64,000 bases of DNA, taken from contig OX485803.1 in NCBI GenBank assembly GCA_950295325.1, positions 61,273,554 through 61,337,553 on the forward strand, in the 5' to 3' direction. Position numbers and translations under genes: made by a program. How positions within the stretch are numbered: position 1 is the first letter of the stretch; each line of letters starts with the position of its first letter. Under the pieces are notes generated by a model. The model was not told the origin of the DNA. It did no database searches and was given only the letters and a program-made list of their open reading frames with translations. The stretch comes from Polytrichum commune. Lineage: Eukaryota; Streptophyta; Polytrichopsida; Polytrichales; Polytrichaceae. Below, one piece after another: positions 36,141 through 48,446 of the stretch.

Positions 36141-38019
36141 TTCCCCCATTCATCGTCGCATATGGCTTGTGGCTCCACAAATCTAATGAAACAATGAATT
36201 GTGCGGGAACTTCCTTGTGAAAATATTCACCTATTTGGAAAATGCAAACCTCATATTGTAAAGCAGTCGAATGGAGCTATGTATCAATCTATGTATCAAT
36301 TCATGAAACTACTGCAGTAACTTCTCTTCTTGCACAAAGAAATAAATTTTTGGCAAAGATCCAAACCATTACATTTTCGAAGCACTTTAATCGCATTTTA
36401 TTTTTATTGAGGACCTTGGAAGATGGATGGCTCATGTCATTTGCATGCATAACATGTCTAACTTCTTAGTTGGCTTTGAGCAATGTTGTTATTTAGGATT
36501 CTATAACTTTATATCTTTCATTTCTAGATTTCTCGCTTTCTCGTACTATGAAACAAAACAACCCTTCATGGAAAATTGAAGTTCTAGTTATCTTCTTCTA
36601 AAATAAGCATTTTGCAACTTTATAATGCTTCAACTATCAAACCCTCGTTCTTGGTTGAAAATTTTCATTTTCCACCTTATTTTTTAGCCTCCTCTATCAC
36701 TAACTTATAATTTTTATTCATACAATTATACCCTCAGTTTTGTATAAGTACATAAAACATGACTAAAAATTAATCAAATATTTTAGCATACAATTCCATT
36801 TGCCCAATTAAAAGGTTAAAGATCTATATAAACACTTAGCCTATAGCATCAAATTGGCTTGTTAATTAAAACCCCTTGAATCGAGTTGGCCAAGGAAAGG
36901 TAACTTTGCAGTTTTTTTAACATTTAACAATTGATTCAAAATCCAAATTTGCAATCTAAGAATCATTGGAACCAGTGGATATCAGTGTTGGGTAGGTAAA
37001 TGATTTTGTTACTAACCTTCATTTCTAGTTTTTGAAGTCAACTTAGAAGCAAAGAACCTTTGGTTATGAGGTTTTGAAAGTTTTTACAATAATAGAGCCT
37101 TTGGTTCAGGTTATTGAAAAAAAAAATCAAAGATTTAGTGATTTTTATAAAAGAACTAACAAAGAACCGGCGGTTTTTTAGAAGGTCATTTGATTGGGTT
37201 TTGATTTTTTGAGAACCATGGTTATGAATCAAGTATGGCTATTTGAAATTTGAGAACCATGTTTATAGATTTAAATAATCATCCTAATAACCATTGGGGT
37301 TTGGTGCCAATTTTAGTACCCGCCCAACATTTATGGATACCCCTTTCTACTATTTTGGAACCAAATATCATATGTTGGAATACTAAAAAAATCATTCAAA
37401 TATTAACTTAAATGTCATGTCATATACACTATAATTTTGACATGCACGGAACTTGATAACCATCAAAAGAAGAATGGATGACAAGCCGTGGGATTGCGTG
37501 AGTTGTCCACCTACTTGAGCTAATTATTCATCATGAATGATCGGCTCATGGTCACATACTGTGAATTATGGATGTAATCCATGTTTCTATTGATGAAAAT
37601 ATGGATGAGTGTTAATGACCCTTTTGTTCTTTAATGAGCATTTGGTTATGAGTGTAGTTGTACTCATGCAATTCCAAATTATGTTGCATTTCTATATCCA
37701 TTAAACTAAAGAAGAAAACAATGAAGTATGAAGCAACTACAACTAATATTGAGGCATTTATAACCTATACAATCTATAACGGAGTTTGCATCTATTTAAG
37801 AGGAGTACTAGAGGGGAATTAATTTTGTTGTGATAAGAAACATATTCTACTAAGGAGATTGCAATTATTTTAAAACTTAGTGAATATGGAAACTGCTACA
37901 AATATCGAAGCATTAATTATAGGGTTACACATAGTCGATATATAGGTTAACTCATAACCCCTCATCTCAATGGTACTCCTTGGCTACAACAAATGTCAAA
38001 ACTCTTATGAGGGTAATTG
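36141..38019. other. Spacer upstream of AAR2
   Basis: Very AT-rich; no gene recognised. It includes the distal promoter of AAR2, but no TATA element can be assigned. No large repeat was recognised between 36141 and 38019. Confidence 0.5.
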
Positions 38020-38700
38020 ATTAGAGTAGAGGCGCCCATAACCAAACACTCAAGAGATTATGCGTAAGTTTTGAAGAAGTATAAGGTGGTGCAGATGTTT
38101 CCCATGTAGAAGATAAAATTAGGAGGATTGCAAAAAATTTAGTAATTTCATTCCTTTAATTCATATTATTATAAAAATTTAAAGTCAAAAGTTGGCCCAA
38201 ATATATTACCAATGTATAGAGTTTTTCATAACCGCTCATTTTAATGAATCATTGCTCCTCGTTTTAGCACTCAAAACTAGGGCATGTGTCATGGCACTAT
38301 CGATTCTAGCCTAATCAAAATTCAATCCCAACATGATTAAAATTCCAATACCCTATAGATTGCTGATGGGGACCTCATCAAGAATAGGTGCCTCTACTAT
38401 ACAAGCCGCCACCACACAAACTTTAACTTTGTTCATCTGAAAGCGTAAATCTCATCTATGGCAACATTACATGACCCTAGTGAGCGGTTAAATAGACATG
38501 GTCGACTAAGTTATGGATGCCTCGACCTTATACGAACCTCAACAAGGACATGCATGTCGGGTGCCATAAGTGTTGGGTGTCATAAGAGTCTTTTGAGAAA
38601 CCCTGCCGTAGAAGGAAGATTATTATGAATTGCTTCCCAGTTCATCTATTTGGATGCCAAAGAAGCAAAGGATGACATGATCCCAAGCCTATGAAGCTTG
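38020..38700 (+). repeat. Repeat family E, copy 2 (uninterrupted)
   Basis: Matches the two halves at 23155-23473 and 24780-25140 as one continuous block: 'gattagag', 'gaggcgcccataaccaa', 'catgtgtcatggcac', then directly 'ccctatagatt' and 'gggaataggtgcc'-like text. It therefore shows the state without the 1.3-kb insertion. No coding sequence recognised. Confidence 0.65.
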
Positions 38701-38933
38701 GTTTCTTTCTAATGCTACTAAGACCTATCCCCACCTCCACTTTAGATTCAAGCTGACATTGAAACAAGATTCTGTATCTTGCACTTTATTGTAGAATCAA
38801 AGTGCAACAAGCTGGGAGTATACCCAGGAATTAAAACGCATGAGCTCTCTCGACAAAATTTAAGTATAAGTATCTATTGAAAGTACGTATGGTAGGCCCA
38901 ATACAGCTACTAAGAGCCGCTGCAGATATTCAT

Positions 38934-38939
38934 TTTATT
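38934..38939 (-). terminator. Candidate poly(A) signal AATAAA for the GH17 gene
   Basis: An exact AATAAA on the minus strand, 314 nt beyond the stop codon at 39253-39255. It is the nearest exact match seen downstream. The distance is plausible for a plant 3' UTR, but there is no transcript evidence. Confidence 0.4.
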
Positions 38940-39252
38940 GCAAAAACCTGGGCCATCTGCACGGGGATGATGTTGGCGTTGCTGCATTGTCAAAATTGGG
39001 CTCTGCAATTAATGTCGCACACCTGAGGAGACGCGTTGGTGAGAAGATGGATGGATTCAAGAATGATAGAAAATGGCATAAATCGTCAAAATGGGCAGTG
39101 TGAATGTCGGCCCCTGAAGAAGGAATGGGTCCGTGGACCTTCATTTAACTTATTATTGCCGCAGTGTATATGCATTTCCTCATATTTGAGAGTTTCTTCA
39201 ATTGAAGATGATTCAGCTTCCACTTGCATCCTCCGCCATCCATCGTGCATCT

Positions 39253-42200
39253 TCAAGGAAAGGTGCACCCGGAATAGCCTGCAGCAAGCAGCACAGACGG
39301 AATCCCAATGTCAGCAAATCTCTACTAGTTTAGTGGCATATTATTCTTCCCTTTAATCTTGCAAAAACCTCTCCTACAAGAGGTGGTCATGGTGATAATT
39401 TTTTCTCTTCATTTAGAGAAGGAAAAATCTCACTACCCACACCCCTTTCCAAAGGTTGGGCGGCATTAAAGTGCACCAGACTCACCCACTTCTGCTGCAC
39501 CATCATCCCCAGGAGCCACGGAGAAATACAAATCAAGACAAATTCCTCCTCCTCCTCATGATTACATCCAATTGTGACCAAGGTAAACGGGTGTTATTTG
39601 GTTACTTTTCTTACTCGGACGCCTATATTTCAATGGTGTGGGGTTAGATGTGGATCTAAGAACAAACACCATCAAGACACATGTTTGAAAGAGATCGGAC
39701 TACATGTTTAAAGTTTAAGTACTCTGCAATCAAAAAGTCAACACGAGTGGAGAGACCTGTGTACTCATCTAAGGAATCAACACACATGCACTTCCGAAAA
39801 CCGCACATAAATTGGGGAAGGTGTGATTTTCAGGTTACTTCATGCAATGAGAATTTGCGTAGAGAAGAGAGAGGTGAGCATGGAGGGTAGGGGCTTACTA
39901 GGGTCGGTGATGGTGACGACGGCGGTGCCGTTGAAGTAGCAGTCCCAGTAGTTGTTGCCGCTGCGACGGTAGTAGTCATTGTAGGCCCAGGTGGCGTGTG
40001 ACGCAAGTGTGTTGGGCTGGTAGCAGCTGCCTCCCGCCTGGATAGGTCCGCAGTTAGCATAGCCCGGTCCGCACGCAAAGTTCAATCCTGTTGTCAACGC
40101 GGCATCCGATGAGCCCGACTTTGCCACACACCATGTTTTCCCTGCACACATGTCGAGGAGGAGGAGGAGGAATGTCATGTCATGCAACAAAATATCGATC
40201 GACATGCCACTCATAATTACTTCAAACTTGTGAGTCACCATGGTGCTGCTTTGAGAATTGCAACATTTTATGGTTAGCATCCCGCTTCACATCTAGTTGT
40301 TAGCGTCATTGTCGAACATTGGGAATCATTATGGGTAATTGAGTAAGGCATGCTCTCCGGGTGGTAGCTATCTGTATTGGCTCTGTATCTGTATCACCCG
40401 CAAGCTTCAGCGTCTTCGTAACATGGTTCAGTTTGAAGACGCCAAGTGTTGTTAAGAAGCGGCACTATTTTCAAGCCATCTTTATTTTATAAGCATTTGT
40501 AAGACCATAAATCTTCTTAGAAGTGAATTAAATACCTTGGGGGTCGAGATCCTCATAAGATTATTGAACAAAGATATCATGTTCTGTGGGCCTTGAGAGT
40601 CGGAGGTGCTCAAATCAAACTTCGTATGATTCTAGTCTGAATATGAGAAGCCCAACTTAGGTGTGACTATTCATAAGAAGAAAACAAATTCACGAAGCTG
40701 AATAATGCAAGGGTGACCCACGGTTCACAAAAATTGTGTCTAATTATTTCTTTACTTTTTTTTGAGAAAGCAAGCCTTTTCAAATTCACACATAAACTTT
40801 GTAAATGGGCTCCTCTTAACAACCCTGTTTAAACAAGCCTTTTGCTCCTCAACGTTGTGAAATAACAAATTATGCTTTTATTAGAAGCATCAGAGTTGCC
40901 TTAACTTAACAAACTTTGATGGGGAGTTTAGCTTAGTTGTTTTGCATACAACACCTTCCATGTTGGGTAAGTTTTGGGTGCATGCTCAGAAGGAGTTTGG
41001 AGGTTTGGAAAAAGAACATTCTATACATATTGGAACATAGAGGATCAAACTCATTTTGGCATGCCAAAGAGGTGCTAAAATGAGTTTGGTTCTCAATGAA
41101 CTGAAATCGGTGGCTCTTTCATTCGAATTCAAAACACTATCTTCAAACATCCATCACATATGGAAAGAAATTATTGATTTTGTATGCAAAATCATTCGAG
41201 ATCAACTCCCGAAGAAAAGTTCCATTGAGTTTGAGGATAAATCTTTGAGTTAGAACAAGTGATTGGATTTAGAAGCAGGTGTTCCAAAGAGGGGGAGTTG
41301 CCTTCACTCACCTGGTGGGCTGGTGTAGGGAGGGGGGGATGTTCCGGTGCTTGGAGGTGGGGCAGTTGCAGAAGATGGAGGAGTCGCAGCGGCGGGGGAA
41401 GGCGGTGGGGGGCTCGCGGGGGTTGGGGCAGGGCTCACAGACGAATTCGTGGAAGTGGGAGGAGGAGGACTTGAAGAATTCCCAGTTGACACGGCTGTCA
41501 GTCCCACATTGTACACAGGACTCTGATCCGGATTAAAAAGGCCGTAATTCCGCTCGGAGGCTGCCAACCACAAGCAAGAGTCACGAAGAATTAATCGAGA
41601 GCTCAACTTCCAAATCATTACAAATCATCGCGACACCTAAGCTAACAGAGAGTCCTCTGTAGGTGCTAAATTATCATTTTTAAATTGGACGAATCTGAAT
41701 TAGCACGGCTGGCCGCTGAACAGCCTTTAGAGGCTGCAAATTCCACATCTGCAGCCCCGTTTAATTTTGTATCAGGATAAAGTTGAGTAGTCATGTTCAG
41801 CTTGCCAATGATGTTTTGGAGACTCTCGGGAGACTTATTCGCATGTACTAAAATCCATAGCAGTATCAGGAGTAAATTATTCCTCATAGGTCCACTTCAA
41901 TTTCAGGTGTTGGCCACTTACCAGAGATCAGACTGTGGTTTGGAGCTTAACAATTTAAGTAATGAGAGAAAAATTCAGACCGACAATAAATTTTCATAAA
42001 GTTTGTTGCATCATGCCCAGAAACAATTGTGAATTTTCCAACTTTCCTTTTTTAGGCGCACATGAGATCTTTGTAGTCTGCCGCTTCACAGTGATCCGTT
42101 TAATCTTAACTATTCAAGAGTTGTGCGGTAAGGTAGGTGACGAGTTACTTGGACCGGGCTTCAGATTCTCGTTATAGAGGGCGAAGATGTAAGCGTCGAC

Positions 42201-45200
42201 TGAAACGTTGGGCTTCATGGGAGTTCCCGCGTTGGAGGTGATGTGTTTGATAAGGTTCCCGTTGTACTGCTGGGCATTAGCGACGCTCACTCCGATCTCC
42301 GTGGGATCACCAGCTGACGGCCAGCCGGTTTCACCCACCGACACGCTCACGTTTGTGTATCCGAGCCTGGCCATGGCCGCGTAGACGGCGTCCACTTGTG
42401 CGTCCAGCATGTTACCATAGTGCAAGTTTGTACCATTGTCAACAATACCTGTACTCATAGCAAAAACAAACACACCACATAAGATCACAGTGCAGCTGTC
42501 TTTTTACTCCAATCCACATATCAAGGATCACCAAATTACCCTTCGTGATCAATTGTTGTTAATGTTAAATCTGAATATGACACCAGACCGGAACAACCTC
42601 TTGCGACCATTGGCTTTTTAGGCTTTGTAAGGTACAACGGCATGCTTGTCCCTTCATTTGTAACCAAAATTATCCATTGTCCATCAATTATGTTATAGAG
42701 GTCCTCTCTTTGGAGACCTTGGCCAGGTAAATGTTCTCATATTCCCCGGGCAATGCCTCCAAAGAGGGGCCATCTTAACTATAATCGGTAGACAACGAGT
42801 AATTGTGCTTATACATGGATACAAGCAGGCCTCCTTTCCTTAGAAGCTCTTATAGAATTCAAATAGCTGAGTTTACATCAAGAAAACATTTCGAGATCCA
42901 GAAGGCAAGCTCTTACTCTATATGGGACTCTCGCGTGATATCTTAAAAATATCTCTTCCATGGTCATAATTTAGCCTCTTCATTTAGAGGAGAATTGACC
43001 TAACTGCATCTGTGCTTCACCTTCGGCTGCAATGGAGATCAAACTCAAACAGGAGTAGGCGTTGATCATCATCGGGGCGCCGGTCTGGTTGAGGAAGCTG
43101 CGTATAACTCTATTTCATCGAATTGTGACTAGGTTTAGAACTCCAAATCACGGAGTTCTTAGCCGAACAAAGAATGACACAACTCTAGGAAGAAGTACCG
43201 AACGTAGGTGCAGCAGGTGCGGATGGTCTGGTGATCAGCGGATGATCCTGCAAAGGAGGAGGTGGACATGGCGATTGTCGACAGCAGGAATAGTGAGTGA
43301 ATTACCCACCTGTGTTGTTTTGGAACAAGACGTAGTTGAGAGACACATTGGTGGCGTTGGCAGTGTAGGTTAAGTAGGGGTAGCCGTTGAATATCATGGG
43401 CCGAGGCGCCAGTCTGCTTAAGGAAGCTGAGCAACTGCGACAGGGTGGAATTATACTGAGTCTGGAAGACGCAGTATAACTCCATTGCATCGAATCGTGA
43501 CTAAGGTGCACAAGAGTGTCGCTACTCTAGGTAGAGGTGCGGGGCGTGGATGCAGATGGATTCTAATTTCTGGTGATCAGCAGATGATCCTGCAAAGGAG
43601 GAGCCGGACATGGTGATAATCAACCTCAGAATATAGTGAGTGAGTTACCCACCTGTGTTGTTCTCGAACAAGACGTAGTTGAGGGACACATTGTTGGGGC
43701 TGGCGATGTAGGCGAAGTAGGGATAGGCGTTGACCATCATGGGGGCACCAGTCTGGTTAAGGAAGCTGAGCAACTGTGATAAGGTAGAGTTATACTGCGT
43801 CTGGAAGACGCCAGCGGACGGCGGGAAGCTAGTGTTCAGAATTCCCAGCGAGTGCGGGGTCGTAACCCGCACGGTGGAGTCCAGCTTCAAGGTCACCAGG
43901 GCCGTGTGCACGTTGGTGAGGGCGGTGACGAGCTGCGAGGTCACCGACGCTGCGGCCGTTGTGAGCACCTCGTTGCCCACGGCGACCTCCACGATCTGGG
44001 TGGCCGGCATGTAAGTTGCGAGGTTGTTCTGCACCCAGGATTGCGCACCTGCGGCGGACGCAGCTAGCATCGCCACGTTGTCGTTGCCGACCGCCACGAT
44101 CACCTGAATTCCCAGGGTGGCATCAATTATCCCCTTTAGAACAGTTGTTCCTAAATTACTTCTAATATTACTACTTCTAGTGAATTGAAAATTTGTTATA
44201 ATTATATGACAAAGAGGAGCGACATGCGTGGAAAGATGCATAATGGACATTGACAAGATGAATTCATTGATAATGATTTGTGATTGAATTAGAAAAGTTT
44301 CCACCTTGATATTCGTGTTGGCGAGCGCCTGCAGAATGCTGACGTCCGCATCGTAGAGCTTCACGCTGCGCAGGGACGTTGACAGGATGAGCTTCGCAGT
44401 GACCGCTGGTGTGGGCAGATTGTTCGCCACCGTGCCGTAATTGACACCCACCACGCCCGCTCCTGCATACCCGCAAACAACACAATCTCTTGTCAGCAAG
44501 TCCCTCAACAAGATTGAAACGAACCTTTTCCCACTTGGAGAATCAAGAGATACTATGTCTGTCTGACTGACTATCTGGAGCATAAGGACGAATTGAACCA
44601 CTGAGCCCCAGCGAATCGGGAGTAAATCTTCCTACGATGGGTAGGAACACCGAGAGATTGCAGTTAAAGCAGTCTGAGCGCCCTCTGAGCGGAAGAGTCG
44701 GGTTCGTACGTTAACAAGATTCAAAGTATGTACAGGTTGAATTGAACCTTTTTTGTCACTTGTAGAATCAACAGATACTGTGTCTGGCTCACTGGAGAAT
44801 CTGAAGGACATGGACGCTTTGAACAGCTGAACTGCAGTGAATCTTCCTACGATGGGTACAAACACCGAGAACTTGCAGCTAAAAAAAACTGGGCGGAAGA
44901 GTCGGAGATCCTTGCGCAGTATGGCATGCGACCTTCGTCAATTACCAGGGGAAATTCCGATTGTCACAAAATTGAAGTACACTATGTCTGCTGATCAGTT
45001 TCGTTGGACAGATAAGGGAAGTCACTGTTGGCATCTTCCAATTACAGACAGACTTAATTCGATAGGAGTAAGACTTGACGTTTACGAGTGAGGAGGCATG
45101 ATTCAGCTAAAAATCATAGAATTACAGACAAACTACAAACAAAAATAGGTTGAGCACCGACAATAAGCCTTAGAACGCCGGTTTGGGAGGGCTCGGGAAG

Positions 45201-45526
45201 GGTTGGATTCAAAGCTACAGGATTTCGATCTCTGTGACCACAAGCAGGTGCGGTCACGCGCTACTGAACTCTATTACTTGAGGCTCTAGTGTAGGTAAAT
45301 TCCGCAATTTACAAGTTGAATTAATGTATTGCGAGCGAGAAAATTAGCCTGTGCAGAATCGTCAGCTCTTCCACAACCGGCCATGAACTCTTGAGTTTGA
45401 CGTAGCAGACAAATAGCTGTTCAATGTTTAAGGTCTGAGTTAGTTACCTGTGAACGGGAAACAATATGTTGCCAGGAACGTGAGCACCACCAACGCCGCC
45501 ATGAGGCCACGAATTAGGAACTGCAT
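39253..45526 (-). CDS. Secreted GH17 glucan endo-1,3-beta-glucosidase with C-terminal CBM43 (X8), 7 coding exons, 501 aa
   Basis: Hydrolyses beta-1,3-glucan (callose) in the apoplast. Coding exons (complement): 45448-45526, 44305-44462, 43653-44103, 42149-42448, 41312-41560, 39899-40141, 39253-39278. All introns are GT-AG, all junctions are in phase, total 1,506 nt. Exon 1 encodes a signal peptide (MQFLIRGLMAALVVLTFLA...). Mature start VGVNYG; VKLYDAD (exon 2); VAVGNEVL with the presumed acid/base Glu124 (exon 3); SVGETGWPS with nucleophile Glu269 (exon 4); KPGPTSERNYGLFNPD at the exon 4/5 join. Residues about 352-413 are a Pro/Ser/Thr linker. CBM43 spans about 414-501 with six Cys (417, 436, 443, 452, 480, 498); the sixth comes from the 26-nt last exon (YSGCTFP, stop). 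The protein ends three residues after it, so there is no C-terminal hydrophobic tail for a GPI anchor, unlike many plant relatives; a soluble wall enzyme is expected. Introns 1 and 3 contain local duplications. Confidence 0.95.
40918..41245. mobile_element. Possible diverged foldback element in GH17 intron 5
   Basis: Shares with the element at 53536 the ordered blocks 'gttgttttgcatacaa', 'gtaagttt', 'aaagaacattctata' and 'tggcatgcc'. The right end has 'atcattcgag', similar to that element's terminus. Strongly diverged, so this is tentative. It lies inside the intron between linker and CBM43 exons. Confidence 0.35.
43052..43475 (-). pseudogene. Two decayed tandem copies of GH17 exon 3 (3' part) inside intron 3
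   Basis: Copy 2 (about 43310-43472) repeats the last third of exon 3: FQTQYNSTLSQLLSFLKQTG, then in another frame NGYPYLTYTANATNVSLNY and VLFQNNTG with its splice donor. A four-base gain near 43400 ('ccgagg' versus 'gg') breaks the frame. Copy 3 (about 43052-43099) keeps only SFLNQTGAPMMINAY. The spacer between copies is repeated too ('gtataactc.att.catcgaat.gtgacta' and 'ctggtgatcagc.gatgatcctgcaaaggagga'). The spacing is about 343 bp and 325 bp from true exon to copy 2 to copy 3. Neither copy is usable as an exon. Confidence 0.9.
44515..44905. repeat. Diverged direct repeat in GH17 intron 1
   Basis: Two copies offset by about 215 bp share 'aattgaacc', 'agaatcaa.agatact.tgtctg', 'aatcttcctacgatgggta', 'aacaccgaga' and 'ggcggaagagtcgg'-type blocks. 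A third weak piece ('cactatgtctgctgatcag') may lie near 44980. This is a second tandem duplication in the same gene. Confidence 0.75.
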
Positions 45527-47776
45527 GATGATGTCCAAGTATTCCAATCGCCTCCCGCAGCTGCCTTGAATTGTCTGAGTCCTTCTACTTACCAGCCCCA
45601 AATCAATCCTCGCGTCCTCTAAGACCTCCTCACATACAAATCAGCCAAACATCACAGTCACTGCCATCTGTTACCATTGGCAGTCATGCAAAGGGTCAAT
45701 GCCTAGCCAAGTGTGCGCGATGGATAGTCTCTGGCCTCTGGAATGTCAAGCTCACCCCGCTGAATCACAAAATGAGGCCACCTAGCAGTTGTGGACTTAC
45801 GTAGACGATCAGACATTGGTTTGATAGGAGCTAGAAAAAGCGAATAATCAAGGTCCACTGTAACACCTTACCTGCACTTGAAGGGAACTTGAAGTCACGC
45901 GCGCTTGATTACAGTAACTACTCCTCCCCAATGTTGACATAAATTGTCCTACTCAGAATTGGAACATCGTGCGCCCTGTGGAGGGATCATGAATTTCTGT
46001 GCACCACAAAGTAAGTTGGTTGTCATTCAAATTGTGAGGAGCTACAATTCGTCCCTTAGTTGTATACCTCTTCTAAGTGCTGCTTATAGGAGCACTCAGA
46101 CGTATGCTGCAGTGTCATCGACTGCCAAGCTAGCTGTACTTACTTACCTGCAGCAGCAGCGACGAAGATTCTTGATCTCGGATTCGTCTCTACATGAAAT
46201 TGAGCAGCAACGTCGACTCGTAGCGTAGGATCTGGCAACACAAATTCCCACAACGGCGACACTGACAAGAGTGCCAATCAGTCTGGCACCTGTGCAGGTA
46301 GCTATGCGGCTGCTTATACTTATCGTACTGGAATTTCGCAAGCATCCAGGAATCCAGAGTTCGGCTGGTCGGCCGGCAAAGTGAAATACCTATACAGTAC
46401 TAGGACTCGGCGATACATTTATATATATTTCATATATATCATACACTATGCAAACCCACATGCTCAATTTACTGTAAAAAGTAAGTAATTACTGACAAAC
46501 TCGGCTTGCCGGCAGCCCATGAACTCTCCCGGCCTTTGCAACCGGTCAAGTCAACCACAAGCAGAAGGCAGGCTTGTGGTCGAGTATATGTTATATATGT
46601 TTGCAATCCACTGCGCCATGCAGCCTGACTGTGGTAGGGTGAAAGTGTGGACCGACTTCGAGTAGCGAGCCCTAGCTACACACACATGATGAGTCAGTAG
46701 GCTATCCACTGCTATACTAAATTACCTTTCACCATGCACTGATGGCAATTCTTGGGATTGTGATCATAAAACTAGTATTTCATACCCTGATCCCTGCACC
46801 ACTCGTGTGGTACTCTGCGATCAAATCAAGCTCAGCAAAGTGGCCAGCATCAATAAGAGAAAAGTGGGCGGCCTCTTGCAGTGAGGTAAGTTAGCAAGAA
46901 GCTCACTTATGATGATGATGATGATCCTAGGGTTTGAAAAAGCCTTTTCAATGACACCAGACTTCTTCTTTGTCCTTGTTGTCCTCACAAGTTTACAGAC
47001 TTTTGGCTGCGCCCGGCCGGGTGGGCGACAGGCGTAGGTATGTCTGTCTCTCAAGTTCAAAGTCTCCATCTCCATCTCCATCTCCATCAACCTTCGGAGA
47101 TTAATGGAGATGGCCGATTTCGTTCCGTTTGTTCAACACGGGGATTGACGAAAAGTTGGTAACCAGCTCCACGAAATTTAGGAAGGTCTTGGCCAGCGTG
47201 ATACCTACACGTGGCGAATTCCTTCCCATGATTTCATTGTTTTGAGTTGAACCAAACAACAATCTATGGTAATTGAAAACATCTTCAGTTAGGTCAATCA
47301 GTGTAGAGCGTCATTTGGTTCGACATTCAGAGCGACGAAAAAGGTGACAATGACCACATGGAATTCAATATAGTATGACGAATGTGAATATGACATGTGA
47401 CAAATGTATGTTGTATTTCAAATATTAGTTAATTTGTGTCAAATTTTAAGGCAAAGACTTTACAGTAGTAGAGAGCAGTTTTGTCTCTGTCCAATGGTCT
47501 ACATTTGTGTCTAGTTCAACACTTGGAGTGACAAAAGGTGATGATCTTCAAGTGGAATTTTATAGGGTCTTGATGAATGTGAGTATAAGATGTCACAAAT
47601 ATCCTAAAAAATTATTCACTTTTTGTTGACAATGTACAACATGGTGAACATGGTTCCAAGTTAGAACATGCCTGTAAAATTGGCACAACTAATTGAAGGG
47701 ATTTGATTTAGCATGTTGACTTTGAAGTACAAAACAACACCTACTAAATACCATGTTGTTGAGACCAAGTTTCCAA
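45527..47776. other. Upstream region of the GH17 gene and spacer
   Basis: No second gene recognised. The first kilobase must contain the GH17 promoter, but no TATA element could be tied to a start site. It contains AT-rich 'tatata' tracts near 46419-46436, a (GAT)n run at about 46910-46926 and a 'ccatct' hexamer run at about 47065-47088. A minus-strand frame across the last two is low complexity and not a gene. Confidence 0.55.
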
Positions 47777-47999
47777 CTACACTAATTTGTTTAATGAGTG
47801 TGGGTTACCAATCAAAGTTATGTGTTGCTATAACTTTTTACCGACATTATCGCATTTTACCAAGTAAGTTATATCATATTCTTTGGTGTACATACTCACT
47901 ACTATGTTATTTGGGTCAAAATTGAATAGTCTCAATAAAATGCTATAGCAAGGCGTAACTCCAAATGGTAACCCACACTAATTGGACAAAATAGTGTAG
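47777..47999. mobile_element. Short TIR element (MITE), family C copy 3
   Basis: The left end 'actacactaatttgtttaat' followed by 'gtgtgggttacc' mirrors the right end 'ggtaacccacactaattgga' followed by 'caaaatagtgtag'. The inner pair is 'gttgctataactttttacc' / 'tgctatagcaaggcgtaac'. Length is 223 bp; nothing is coded. Confidence 0.75.
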
Positions 48000-48446
48000 A
48001 GATCTCTCACTTTAAGTCAAGTGACCCCCCAGTGCATAATACTTTTAGTCGAATGTCACATAGTTTCCACTTTCGTACATGGCCTGATTTATTGAATGGC
48101 CACCAAAAGAGTGTTTGAATGTTCACATTGGAGTTTACAACCCATGCACTCCCTCACTCACTCACTCGAGTTGGGAATTTTTTAATACCTATGGGTCCCA
48201 CTAGAAAACAATTCTCCCTCAAGTTCGACACGACTCATTCACTCCTTTCGGTTTCAACATAGTGTGTTAAGAGCACACTTCGATGTGCCGGCCAAGTGAC
48301 TTGGCAAAAGCCACCTAATGACAAAGTTTTGAACACCTCCTCCCTCCCCCTCCACATGGAAGTGTGCCTCATTTTTATCCAAAGAACAAGGATTGGTGGA
48401 CAAAACAATTGTAGTAAAAAGTCGAAGTTTAAGGAGGAGTGGTCCA
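48000..48446. other. Spacer between two family C elements
   Basis: No recognised feature; short frames on both strands only. Confidence 0.5.

Noticed and set aside
40918-40990. tRNA-like start (tagcttagttg with a following loop)
   Set aside because: No complete cloverleaf, no proper T-loop and no matching acceptor stem; it is better explained as part of a repeat-like segment.
41666-41887. A 73-codon minus-strand frame with a signal-peptide-like start
   Set aside because: It lies entirely within GH17 intron 4 and has no homologue I recognise; the hydrophobic start is probably chance.
43645-44601. A single 318-codon open frame as the glucanase coding unit
   Set aside because: It reads through the 201-bp intron 44104-44304, whose translation does not fit GH17. 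Splicing there joins NTNIK to VIVAVGNDN as in the family, and the frame's 5' part precedes the real exon 2 acceptor.
46821-47090. An 89-codon minus-strand frame (MEMEMEMETLN...)
   Set aside because: The open frame is created by GAT and CCATCT simple repeats.
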